From assembly GCA_036276235.1 (NCBI GenBank), contig DATBDZ010000086.1, positions 1-14,364 on the forward strand: a DNA stretch of 14,364 bases. The letters run 5' to 3'. A program made the translations under genes and the position numbers. The notes below the pieces were generated by a model that was not told where the DNA came from, searched no databases, and saw nothing but the letters and a program-made list of their open reading frames with translations. This DNA comes from JANWHF01 sp036276235. GTDB lineage: Bacteria; Planctomycetota; Phycisphaerae; Tepidisphaerales; Tepidisphaeraceae. Each line of letters begins with the position of its first letter. Positions within the stretch are counted from its first letter, which is position 1. Of this stretch, positions 6,616 to 13,982 are shown one piece after another.

Positions 6616-7392
6616 ATGGGACAAAACACACGGCAATTGCTCCAGCTCATTCTGATCGTTGCTGTTTTCACTGCAATTGTGATTTGGGCCGCGCCGTTGC
6701 CGCTGAGCGCGATCGTCGTGACGATCCGTATCGTGGCGCCACTGGCCTCATTGGGCATGGCGTACGTCGTTTATCGGGTATGGCGTTCACCCGATCGGCT
6801 TCCCGATAAGCTTCAAGAAATCGCGCGGCGATATTTCGAGCGCAAGGGCTTGTGCTTCGCACCACGATTTGAAGTGCAGGATGGCCGCGCGCTGCTTTGC
6901 ATTTATTTTCAGAACCGCCACGAGCGCGAGGTTTACGCCACATTGGCCGTGCAACCGGGGATGCGGTCGTTTCGTTTGACGCGATATCGGCTGTCATCTG
7001 TCTCGGTTTCAGTCGGATGCCCCGGCGGCGCGTTCGGGGTTGCTCGCGTGCCAATTCCGATCCCAGCGGGATTACAGGGCAAACAGATACGATTTGAAGT
7101 CGGCGCTGACGTCGAGTATGCGGGCCGCCGCGGGAAGCTTCTGCGCATGCATGGCGGCCGGCGCACCAGCTGCACGAGCAATCTGCACCAGGGTTATCAA
7201 TTCCTCAACGCTCTGGGCGGCGTTTTGCTCGGGGGCATCATCCGTGAGCAAAGTCCGGCGAAGTTATTAATGATTCTGCCGACGAATGTGGCGGACACGC
7301 TGCCTGAATCTGGCGCGCCTCGCGTGGAACTGCTGTGGTGGCCGGACATGGCAAATGAATCCTCTCCCCCACCGACAAAACTCGCAGCTTGA
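6616..7392 (+). CDS. Membrane protein of unknown function, two TM helices
   Basis: A 258-aa protein I do not recognise. Two hydrophobic segments lie near the N-terminus (about 9-28 and 33-55, the second ending AYVVYRVWRSPDR). They are followed by a soluble domain of about 200 residues with alternating strands (for example ALLCIYF, YATLAVQPG, IRFEVGADVEYAGRRGKLL) and a hydrophobic stretch near 200-215. The basic residues after TM2 suggest a cytoplasmic C-terminal domain. ATG 6616 is favoured by AGAGG five nt upstream; an in-frame reading to 6514 would add residues that look non-coding and cross the hairpin. It lies 114 bp after the glycosyltransferase on the same strand, so co-transcription is possible. 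It converges with the secreted-protein gene, 67 bp apart, with no clear terminator there. Confidence 0.75.
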   Translation: MGQNTRQLLQLILIVAVFTAIVIWAAPLPLSAIVVTIRIVAPLASLGMAYVVYRVWRSPDRLPDKLQEIARRYFERKGLCFAPRFEVQDGRALLCIYFQNRHEREVYATLAVQPGMRSFRLTRYRLSSVSVSVGCPGGAFGVARVPIPIPAGLQGKQIRFEVGADVEYAGRRGKLLRMHGGRRTSCTSNLHQGYQFLNALGGVLLGGIIREQSPAKLLMILPTNVADTLPESGAPRVELLWWPDMANESSPPPTKLAA

Positions 7393-7459
7393 TGCGACAT
7401 GCTTCGTGGCCGCGAACGGGTGAGCAAGTGGGCGCTCTATCTCACTATTTGCGCTGCGT

Positions 7460-8083
7460 TCAATCATCATCTCCCATAATCCGAAACACGCGCTGCCTGA
7501 TGGCGCGCTCCAGCAGAACGGCATTGGCGTATGCCCCCGCCGCCAGTTCTTTGGCGGTTTGATCCAGCTCCTTTACGAGCTGGCCGTTGGTTTCGATGAC
7601 CTCTTTGATCGTGTCGGCATCGGCGTCGGGGAGGATGGCGGCGACGGAGACTTTCCATTTGCCGTCGATCTTCACCATTTCCAGCGGCTCGCGGTCGTCG
7701 GGCCAGGCGACGGAGGCTTTGTCGCCGTCGATGGTTTCGGTGGCGGCGTCGATGTCGGCGGATGTGAATTGCCGCATCGCGTGCAGCGCATCCTCGGCGG
7801 CTTTGTCGCCGAATTTGTCGCGCACTGCTTTCCCGAGCCGCGCGGCGGCCAGGTCGGATTTTGCCATCGCATCGACCGCGGGGCGATATTTGCGATCGGT
7901 CCAGTGATAAAGCTGCCGCGCGGCGGGTAAGCCCCCGGCGGGTAGCGATTGATCGCACGCCTTGAGCGCGCCGCGCGGGGTTGAGGGATCGGCGGGCGCG
8001 GGACGGGTTGTGGGAGGTTGGTCGGCGGCAGTCGCGAGGGCCGCGAAGGGCAGGCAGGCTACGAGGAGCATTAATAATCTCAT
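7460..8083 (-). CDS. Secreted protein of unknown function
   Basis: A 207-aa protein with a clear Sec signal peptide: hydrophobic core MRLLMLLVACLPFAALATA and likely cleavage after ATA near residue 19. A proline-rich linker (PPTTRPAPADPSTP) follows, then a mostly helical domain with a small strand pair, SVAWPDDREPLEMVKIDGKW (about 123-142), then more helix. The strand pair with KxDGKWKV resembles the end of NTF2-like or DUF4878-type lipoprotein folds, but I make no family call. A C in the signal (VAC) is not a good lipobox. ATG 8083 has only a weak upstream GGGA. The gene is alone: convergent with the membrane protein and divergent from the phosphodiesterase gene. Confidence 0.75.
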   Translation of the reverse strand: MRLLMLLVACLPFAALATAADQPPTTRPAPADPSTPRGALKACDQSLPAGGLPAARQLYHWTDRKYRPAVDAMAKSDLAAARLGKAVRDKFGDKAAEDALHAMRQFTSADIDAATETIDGDKASVAWPDDREPLEMVKIDGKWKVSVAAILPDADADTIKEVIETNGQLVKELDQTAKELAAGAYANAVLLERAIRQRVFRIMGDDD

Positions 8084-8399
8084 GGGAGTTTCCCTGTGTT
8101 TTCCGAGCGGGTCCTGCGAGCACCGGTAGGATAGCGGGATGGGAGAGCGCGAGGAAGAAGTCCTGTGATCAACTTCGCTAAGAAATCGTCGTCGAGAGAA
8201 ATTGTCATGCTGAGGTACTCCGAAGCATCTCGCCGACTCGCGCGAATGGGCCAGATGCTTCGGAGTACCTCAGCATGACAGCTCTTTGCGGTTGCGGAAT
8301 TCCCACGACTCACACCCTTGAGAAAACAGGACGGAATATAGCTTGGGCAGCCCCGGCGCGCTTGCCTCCCCTGTCGCGCGGTTATACCCTCGGGTCTTC
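8084..8399. other. Divergent intergenic region
   Basis: A 316-bp gap between divergent genes must hold both promoters. The clearest structure is the hairpin repeat at 8203-8280. TATACC (8383-8388) lies 11 nt before ATG 8400 with TTGCCT 15 nt upstream of it, a poor promoter match. No convincing -35/-10 pair was found for the minus-strand gene. Confidence 0.5.
8203..8280. repeat. Dispersed hairpin repeat, copy 2 (28-bp perfect arms)
   Basis: Arms 8203-8230 and 8253-8280 are exact reverse complements over 28 bp around a 22-nt loop. The right arm is identical to 146-173 near the left edge, and the left arm shares the core TACTCCGAAGCATCT with 106-127. No coding sequence is intended; readings through it in either direction give repetitive artefacts. 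Confidence 0.9.
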
Positions 8400-9248
8400 A
8401 TGCCTTTGCGAATTTTGTGCCTTGGAGACATCGTCGGACGGCCGGGTCGGCAGGTGGTTCACCAGAAACTGCCGGGCGTCGTGCGGCAGCATTCGGTCGA
8501 TCTGGTGATCGCCAACGCCGAGAACATCGCCGGCGGCAGCGGTATCACGCAAAACCTTTTTCACAAGCTGCGATCGTACGGCGTCGATGTCGTGACGCTG
8601 GGCGATCATGTCTACAAAAAGCTGGAGATCACGCCGACCCTGGAAACCAGCGAGCGAATCCTCCGCCCCGCGAATCTCTCATCGCACGCCGCCGGACGAC
8701 CGTTCACAGTGGTCACCACCAACAGCGGCATCAGCGTCGGCGTCTTTTGCCTCCTGGGGCGGATCTACATGAATCTTCCCGCCGATGATCCCTTCGCGGC
8801 GGCGGATCGGGTGCTGGAGCAGATTCCGCGCAGCGTGAAGGTTTGTGTCTGCGACATGCACGCCGAGGCATCCAGCGAGAAGGTGGCGATGGGCCACTGG
8901 CTCGATGGCCGCTGCTCGCTGGTGTTCGGCACGCACACGCACATCCCAACCGCCGACGCAAAAGTGTTGCCGGGCGGGACGGCTTACATTTCCGATCTGG
9001 GCATGACCGGCCCTTACGATTCGGTGCTCGGCCGCCGCAAGGATCGCGTCGTGAAGTACATGACGACGAACATGCCGCAGTCGTTTGATGTGGCGACAAG
9101 CGACGTGCGTCTGTGCGGCGCGCTGGCGGAGATCGACGCCGAAACCGGCCGGGCGATTTCGATCCAGCGGATCGAAGTGCAGGGGGAGAATTCAGATCAC
9201 GCGTATGATGCGGATGACGCGAAGCCGCCCAGAGCTCATGGAGACTAA
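8400..9248 (+). CDS. YmdB/TIGR00282-type metallophosphoesterase
   Basis: A 282-aa cytoplasmic phosphodiesterase of the YmdB family, whose studied members act on 2',3'-cyclic nucleotides. Family motifs in order: CLGDIVGRPGR with D10, IANAENIAGG with E41 and N42, TLGDHVYKK with D69 and H70, CDMHAEASSEK with H154, and GTHTHIPTADA with H179 and H181, then LPGGTAYISDLGMTGPYDS. These match the two-metal ligand set, except that the usual GNH is GDH here. Length is close to the family's usual 260-280 residues, with an acidic tail. ATG 8400 begins at the first conserved strand (MPLRILCLGD); upstream residues to 8343 do not fit the family and no Shine-Dalgarno sequence precedes either start. It converges with the next gene, 10 bp apart. 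Confidence 0.9.
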   Translation: MPLRILCLGDIVGRPGRQVVHQKLPGVVRQHSVDLVIANAENIAGGSGITQNLFHKLRSYGVDVVTLGDHVYKKLEITPTLETSERILRPANLSSHAAGRPFTVVTTNSGISVGVFCLLGRIYMNLPADDPFAAADRVLEQIPRSVKVCVCDMHAEASSEKVAMGHWLDGRCSLVFGTHTHIPTADAKVLPGGTAYISDLGMTGPYDSVLGRRKDRVVKYMTTNMPQSFDVATSDVRLCGALAEIDAETGRAISIQRIEVQGENSDHAYDADDAKPPRAHGD

Positions 9249-9258
9249 CGAAGCCTGC

Positions 9259-9543
9259 TCATTGGAACCGCTCCCGGAATTGCTCGAGTACAAACAGCGA
9301 CGGAAGGCACGCGATCAATGCAGCGATGCGCCAGGGCGTCCTGCCGATGCACACCACCGCGACGAAGCAACAATCTGCAATCGCCAGCCAGTATAGAGAA
9401 TCCCGCAGAATTCCATTGTAAGGATGCGGATTGGCGCTCGGCGGGCCGAACGTAGCGACGGTCACAAAATCGCAGGCAACGGCGACCATCATCGCGAAAA
9501 GCCCGAGCATCATCAGGAGCGCATTGAGCGAGTGACGAGACAT
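9259..9543 (-). CDS. Small membrane protein, three predicted TM helices
   Basis: A 94-aa protein, not recognised. Hydrophobic stretches lie at about 6-33 (LNALLMMLGLFAMMVAVACD), 49-67 (SLYWLAIADCCFVAVVCIG) and 71-89 (WRIAALIACLPSLFVLEQF), with short loops and a basic or charged end (REF-like RERF). It reads as a real protein because its hydrophobic pattern is coherent and a good promoter sits exactly upstream. There is no Shine-Dalgarno sequence. The gene runs towards the phosphodiesterase gene with a 10-bp gap. Confidence 0.6.
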   Translation of the reverse strand: MSRHSLNALLMMLGLFAMMVAVACDFVTVATFGPPSANPHPYNGILRDSLYWLAIADCCFVAVVCIGRTPWRIAALIACLPSLFVLEQFRERFQ

Positions 9544-9550
9544 CGCTCTG

Positions 9551-9579
9551 ATTTTATCCCATCAGTGACCAATTGCTAA
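9551..9579 (-). promoter_or_regulatory. Predicted promoter of the 94-aa membrane protein
   Basis: On the minus strand, TTAGCA (9579-9574) and TAAAAT (9556-9551) are 17 nt apart. Only 7 nt separate the -10 box from ATG 9543, so transcription should begin at or next to the start codon and give a leaderless message. The geometry equals that of the TetR promoter at 4301-4329. Confidence 0.5.
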
Positions 9580-9670
9580 ACGCTTTGACAGTCGATCGGT
9601 AATGGGTGGGTGCGGAGCGAGAGGGGCTGAAAGCGTCTGACGATATCTCCAGGGCACAAGGTCGCACTCA

Positions 9671-9801
9671 GAACCCTCTCCCCTGTACTCAGGGGAGAGG
9701 GCAGGGTGAGGGGACAGCGGATCGCGATATGGCGCAGTTCGCAAGTCGCGCGGTTCGTCCCCTCACCCCCGCCCTCTCCCCTGAGTACAGGGGGGAGGGA
9801 G
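9671..9801. repeat. 131-bp palindromic element, copy A
   Basis: Two hairpins, CCCTCTCCCCTG-TACT-CAGGGGAGAGGG (9674-9701) and its partner (about 9772-9799), flank a 45-bp middle. The left and right 44-bp ends are also near-complementary to each other. The reverse complement of 13831-13961 aligns to it over all 131 positions with no gaps and about 13 mismatches. It ends 22 bp before the TolC-like gene. Confidence 0.9.
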
Positions 9802-9823
9802 AAAATAGTTTTTAAAATTGGCA

Positions 9824-11746
9824 ATGACATCCGTGAAACCTGTCGTCCTCTCATCCAAAACGCGCGCGGCGTTCCTCATCTCATTGGCACTCCTCGCCGG
9901 CTGCAGCGCCAACTGGTTTCGGCAATCGGCTGACAATGAAGTGTTGCCGATGGTGAAGGATCGGGAGCGCAAGACGGTTGGGTACACGCCGCAGGTGCAG
10001 GTGAATCAGAGCGATCCGCCGCCGATTGGTCGGGCAGCTTACGCGAAGATTCCGCAGACGCCGATCCCGGGGACGCAGCCGGCGCCGCTGGAATCGCCGC
10101 GGACAATTTTGCCGTACGAGCCGCTCGGACCTCCCTATCCGACGATCGGCTGGCAGACCAGCGAACAGATCGATCAAGACCTTGGCGTCGGCGGGCCGCA
10201 GGCGTTGATTATCGACGGCGTCTATGGGCCGCCCGTCCCTCAGGAATTGCGCCGAATGTTTGCGCTGTTCGACGCGCTCGCGTATGGGACGCAGCACAGC
10301 CGGCCGTATCAGGATGCGATGGAGGAGCTATATCTGTCGGCACTGGACGTGACGCTGCAGCGGCACGTCTTCGCGCCGCAGCCATTCGGAAATGTCGGAC
10401 TGCAATACACCGGCGCGCAGTTCGGCGGCAATGGGCCAGCGGGCGGCATTAAATATGACTCGGCCCTCGCCGCCACCTCGGCGCTGGGCGTCAAGCAGAA
10501 TCTCCCTTACGGCGGGCAGCTCACCGCGCAAGCACTCGTGCAATTTGTCGATGCGCTCAGCTCGACAACCATCGGCGGAGAATCGGCGCAAGTCGCGCTC
10601 ACCGGCTCCATCCCGCTTCTGCGCGGCGCGGGCATGGTGAATCTGGAGCCGCTCATTCAGAGCGAACGATTGCTGGTTTATCAGGTGCGCGTCTTCGAGG
10701 AATTTCGCCGGCAATTCGCGGTGGATATTTCGCGGCAATATTTCAATCTGCTGGTGCTCCAGCAACGCGTGGCCAATCGCCGGCTCAACGTCTCAAACCT
10801 GACCGCCCTCCTCGATCGCACGCAGGCGCTGTTTGACGCCGGCCGCATCAACTTCCTTGAAGTGCAGCGCTCGCAACAGTCGCTTTTTGACGGCGAGAAC
10901 TCGCTTTCAACGGCGCTGATCAGCTACCAAAATGCACTCGATACTTTCAAAGTTCAGCTAGGCATGCCGGTGCTGGAAGATTTGGATGTGATGCCGGTGG
11001 AACTGGATGTGAATGTGCCTGATCTGGAGCACAACGATGTGGTGGCGGTTGCCCAGCACTACCGGCTCGATCTGCAAACGGCGCACGATCAAATCGAAGA
11101 CGCGCAGCGCGACATTGAAGTCGCACGCAACGGGCTGCTGCCCGATCTGAACGTCAACGTGCAAACACAATTTGGAAACCCGGTCGGTTCGCCGGCGAAG
11201 GATTTCAGCAATCGTGCGACCGGCTATTCCGCCGGCCTCAATCTCGATCTGCCGCTGGATCGGCTGGCGGAGCGCAACGTGTATCGAAGGGCATTGATCT
11301 CGTTCGACAGGTCGCAGCGCTCCTTTGCCGAACTGCGCGATGCGATCGCGGCTGAAGTTCGCGGCGACGTGCGCGGCATTCGTTCGGCGCAGATCTCACT
11401 GGACATCCAACGCCGCAGCATTCGCCTGGCCGAACGGCGATTGGAATATTCTCTCGAACTGCTCCGCCGCGGCACCGGCAACGCCCGCGACGTAACCGAC
11501 GCCCAAAGCTCGCTGCTTACCTCGCAGGACAACTTCAGCCAGGCGCGGTCGGATCTGCAGGTTCAGGTGCTGGAGTTCCTCAAGGATAGCGGAACGATTC
11601 GCATTGATCCGAATGCAGGATCGATCGGCCGCGCGCTGGATCGAGATGCGAGATTGAATCCACTTGAGCCTGGCCAAGTGCCGATGGAACATCCAAAGGA
11701 TCCTCAGGTTTCGACGAAGGCCGATCCACTGGCGGCGGGCTACTAG
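9824..11746 (+). CDS. TolC-family outer-membrane efflux lipoprotein
   Basis: A 640-aa outer-membrane channel subunit for export. A lipoprotein signal (FLISLALLAG, then C27) predicts lipid anchoring. Residues about 28-165 form a proline-rich linker longer than in most TolC relatives. The two TolC/OEP repeats follow: about 166-385, with long helices such as VLQQRVANRRLNVSNLTALL and LFDAGRINFLEVQRSQQSL, and about 400-590, with RLDLQTAHDQIEDAQRDIEV, LLPDLNVNVQ, and RRGTGNARDVTDAQSSLL. Strand-like segments near 185-265 and 440-475 would form the beta barrel. ATG 9824 is chosen; a TTG at 9818 adds two residues. There is no close Shine-Dalgarno sequence, and TAAAAT (9813-9818) lies just upstream. 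An HlyD-type adaptor follows on the same strand after 361 bp. Confidence 0.9.
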   Translation: MTSVKPVVLSSKTRAAFLISLALLAGCSANWFRQSADNEVLPMVKDRERKTVGYTPQVQVNQSDPPPIGRAAYAKIPQTPIPGTQPAPLESPRTILPYEPLGPPYPTIGWQTSEQIDQDLGVGGPQALIIDGVYGPPVPQELRRMFALFDALAYGTQHSRPYQDAMEELYLSALDVTLQRHVFAPQPFGNVGLQYTGAQFGGNGPAGGIKYDSALAATSALGVKQNLPYGGQLTAQALVQFVDALSSTTIGGESAQVALTGSIPLLRGAGMVNLEPLIQSERLLVYQVRVFEEFRRQFAVDISRQYFNLLVLQQRVANRRLNVSNLTALLDRTQALFDAGRINFLEVQRSQQSLFDGENSLSTALISYQNALDTFKVQLGMPVLEDLDVMPVELDVNVPDLEHNDVVAVAQHYRLDLQTAHDQIEDAQRDIEVARNGLLPDLNVNVQTQFGNPVGSPAKDFSNRATGYSAGLNLDLPLDRLAERNVYRRALISFDRSQRSFAELRDAIAAEVRGDVRGIRSAQISLDIQRRSIRLAERRLEYSLELLRRGTGNARDVTDAQSSLLTSQDNFSQARSDLQVQVLEFLKDSGTIRIDPNAGSIGRALDRDARLNPLEPGQVPMEHPKDPQVSTKADPLAAGY

Positions 11747-12107
11747 CATGGCCCGGTGCGGGCGAGACGAAAGCGGCGGGCAGTGCCCGCCCTACGCGCC
11801 ACATTGCCCGTAGGGCGGGCACTGCCCGCCGCGTCTTCGGAGCAGCGGTGTCATTCCAGAGGGAAGCACAGGTCTGCGAGTACGCCGACCTGTGGCACCC
11901 GGATTGACCGACCACCAAGAGGCCAGTTTCCCGCCGATCGGCACAGAACCAAATGACCGCCCACACCCGCGGCATTAGCGCGACGTTTTGACAAACGAAT
12001 AGAGCGGTGATGTGTACCAATACTAGCGGCGGTGGACATCTCAAAGGATTGATGCGTCCTAAGCCGATTATTTGTATGGGTTTAAGCTCGAAGGGCGCAG
12101 CAGTTTC
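11747..12107. other. Intergenic region between the TolC-like and HlyD-like genes
   Basis: This 361-bp gap holds a double palindrome (11773-11832), then a second dyad, CACAGGTC (11867-11874) and GACCTGTG (11887-11894) around 12 nt, which could be an operator or a small hairpin. A perfect TTGACA lies at 11988-11993 but has no acceptable -10 at 16-18 nt. No convincing coding sequence was found. Confidence 0.5.
11773..11832. repeat. Paired copies of the GGCGGGCAGTGCCCGCC palindrome, inverted
   Basis: Arms 11773-11796 and 11809-11832 are exact reverse complements over 24 bp around a 12-nt loop. Each arm is itself a copy of the small palindrome found inside the ATPase gene (1717-1740). It starts 26 bp after the TolC stop codon, so the mRNA end could fold as one long hairpin or two short ones. 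Confidence 0.85.
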
Positions 12108-13763
12108 ATGAGCACGATCGCGTTTCCAAGTTCTACTCCAGTTGAGGTTCCCAATCGCAGATGGCTGGCCTGGACCCTGGCCGGATTCGTTGCGCTGGCG
12201 GCGATGGCCGCATATTGGATGACCACGCGCACCGCCGCCTCGGGGCAGCTCGCGCTGACCGGTAAATTCTACACCGTTTCGCCCGCTGACCTCGATGTGA
12301 AGGTTAAGAAGGACGGCGAGCTTCAATCGGTCAACAGCATCGAAATCGTCAGCATGGTCGAAGGGCTCAATACCCTCACGCAGATCGTGAAGGAAGGATC
12401 GTACGTCAAGAAAGGCGATATCCTCGTCACGATCGATTCCTCGCAAATTCGCCAGAAGATCGACGACACAGATATCGAGTTGCAAAAGGCCAAATCGGAT
12501 GTCGAGACGGCCCAGCAGATGCTGGAGATTCAGAAGAGCCAGAACGCGGCGAATCTCGACGCCGCCGCGACGAATCTCGAGCTCGCGAAGATCGCAGTCA
12601 AGCAATATAGCGAGGGCCTTTATCCCCAGCAGCTTGCCGATGCAAAGACCGCGGTGAAGATGGCGGAGCTTTCCCTAAAGAGCAAGCAGGATGATCAACG
12701 CAACACGATGGCGCTGCTGGCGCGCGGGTTTGTCACCGAAGCGGATCGCAAACAGATCGATCTTTCTGTCACCACCTGCGAAAACGATCTCGCCAAGGCA
12801 AAAACGACGTTGGAAGTCCTTGAGCACTATTCCCATGAGATGGACCAAAAGGGAAAGGAAAGCTATCGCGATCAGTGCACGCAGTTGTACGCCCGCACCG
12901 AAAAGGAAAACCTGATCAACCTTCAGCAAAAGAAGGTGGACCTGGAAACCAAACAGGCGGCACTCACGATTGTTCAGCGGAAAAACGAACATCTGAAGGA
13001 GCAGCTCGACGACTGCACGATCAAAGCCCCCGCCGACGGGCTGGTGGTTTACGCCCAGAACGAGCGCAGCTCGCAGCAGCCGATCGAGGAAGGCGTGCAA
13101 GTGCGCGAGCGGCAGATGCTGCTCCGTCTGCCGGATACCAGCTCCATGAAAGCTGTCCTGCGGATCAACGAATCACAGGTCACGCAGCTTCGCCCCGGCC
13201 AGCGCGCGCTGGTTTCGATCACCGGCATCCCTGAGCCGGTCGGCGCGACGGTGGAAAAAATCAGCCCGGTCGTCGATAGCAGCCAGCGCTGGTGGAATCC
13301 GGATTTGCGCGAGTATCCGGTCGAGTTGACGCTCGACAACACACCCGGCAATCTCAAGCCGGGCATCAGCGCCAAGGGCGAAATCTACGTCGATCGGCTC
13401 GAGCATATCACCGCCGTTCCACTGGCAGCGCTCTACAGTGAAAAATCCGCCAGCTATGTCTTTGTCAGAAATGGCGAAGATGTGAAGCCGGTGCCGGTGA
13501 AGATCGGCTCGGTCAATGAAACGCAGGCGCAGATCGCCGAAGGAATCGCCGTCGGCGACCAGGTGTTGCTGCTCGAAGCCGGCCAGGGGCGCGAGCTACT
13601 TGAGAAGGCCGGCCTGCACAGCGAAGACTCATCGAGCGATCATAATAAGGGCCCGGGCGCTGCGCCAGTCCGAAATAAGACTCAGACAAACAAGCCCGTC
13701 GCGTCACCAGCCGATTCCGAAAAACAGCGCGACGCCGCCACGCCGCATTTGCAGGAAAAGTAA
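12108..13763 (+). CDS. HlyD-family membrane-fusion (periplasmic adaptor) protein
   Basis: A 551-aa adaptor linking an inner-membrane pump to the outer-membrane channel. One N-terminal membrane anchor (about 19-38, WLAWTLAGFVALAAMAAYWM) is followed by the first half of a lipoyl/barrel-sandwich domain (about 75-112, ending EGSYVKKGDILVTIDSSQI), a long coiled coil (about 113-300), the second half (DCTIKAPADGLVVYAQNERSS), a beta-barrel region (about 345-430, with LRPGQRALVSITG) and a membrane-proximal part (435-500). A charged Q/S/K-rich tail (about 505-551) ends the protein. ATG 12108 has GAAGGG (12090-12095) upstream at a long spacing; a TTG at 12072 is an alternative. The TolC-like gene is next door; no ABC or RND pump gene follows within the window. 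Confidence 0.92.
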   Translation: MSTIAFPSSTPVEVPNRRWLAWTLAGFVALAAMAAYWMTTRTAASGQLALTGKFYTVSPADLDVKVKKDGELQSVNSIEIVSMVEGLNTLTQIVKEGSYVKKGDILVTIDSSQIRQKIDDTDIELQKAKSDVETAQQMLEIQKSQNAANLDAAATNLELAKIAVKQYSEGLYPQQLADAKTAVKMAELSLKSKQDDQRNTMALLARGFVTEADRKQIDLSVTTCENDLAKAKTTLEVLEHYSHEMDQKGKESYRDQCTQLYARTEKENLINLQQKKVDLETKQAALTIVQRKNEHLKEQLDDCTIKAPADGLVVYAQNERSSQQPIEEGVQVRERQMLLRLPDTSSMKAVLRINESQVTQLRPGQRALVSITGIPEPVGATVEKISPVVDSSQRWWNPDLREYPVELTLDNTPGNLKPGISAKGEIYVDRLEHITAVPLAALYSEKSASYVFVRNGEDVKPVPVKIGSVNETQAQIAEGIAVGDQVLLLEAGQGRELLEKAGLHSEDSSSDHNKGPGAAPVRNKTQTNKPVASPADSEKQRDAATPHLQEK

Positions 13764-13830
13764 CTTCCGATTGTCATGGCTGATGGCACTGTTGCTGCGC
13801 CGCACTCGGGAAGCGGCGCGCGTGCGCATT

Positions 13831-13961
13831 CTCCCTCGCCCCTGTACTCAGGGGAGAGGGTTGGGGTGAGGGGACGAACGCTTGGACTTGCGAACAGCGC
13901 GATATCGCGAATCGCCGTCCCCTCACCCTGCCCTCTCCCCTGAGTACAGGGGAGAGGGTTC
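13831..13961. repeat. 131-bp palindromic element, copy B (inverted relative to copy A)
   Basis: Same length and architecture as 9671-9801 but on the opposite strand: the reverse complement matches copy A at about 118 of 131 positions without gaps. The end segments are nearly identical (44 of 44 at one end); most differences are in the 45-bp middle, where 35 of 45 match. It begins 67 bp after the HlyD-like gene. Confidence 0.9.
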
Positions 13962-13982
13962 TAAACGCGAGGCTGTGACCAG

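Noticed and set aside
7393..7459. Bidirectional terminator between two convergent genes
   Set aside because: Only weak partial pairing (GTGAG with CTCAC) and no T-tract was found.
9671..9801. CRISPR-like or tRNA-like repeat
   Set aside because: There is no regular array of spacers; the unit is a single palindromic element with one distant partner.
11988..11993. Perfect TTGACA upstream of the HlyD-like gene as a promoter
   Set aside because: No acceptable -10 hexamer occurs at 16-18 nt, so it is not called as a promoter.
11580..12605. 341-codon open frame on the minus strand across the TolC-HlyD junction
   Set aside because: It overlaps both well-supported genes and translates the double palindrome; no coherent domain is seen.
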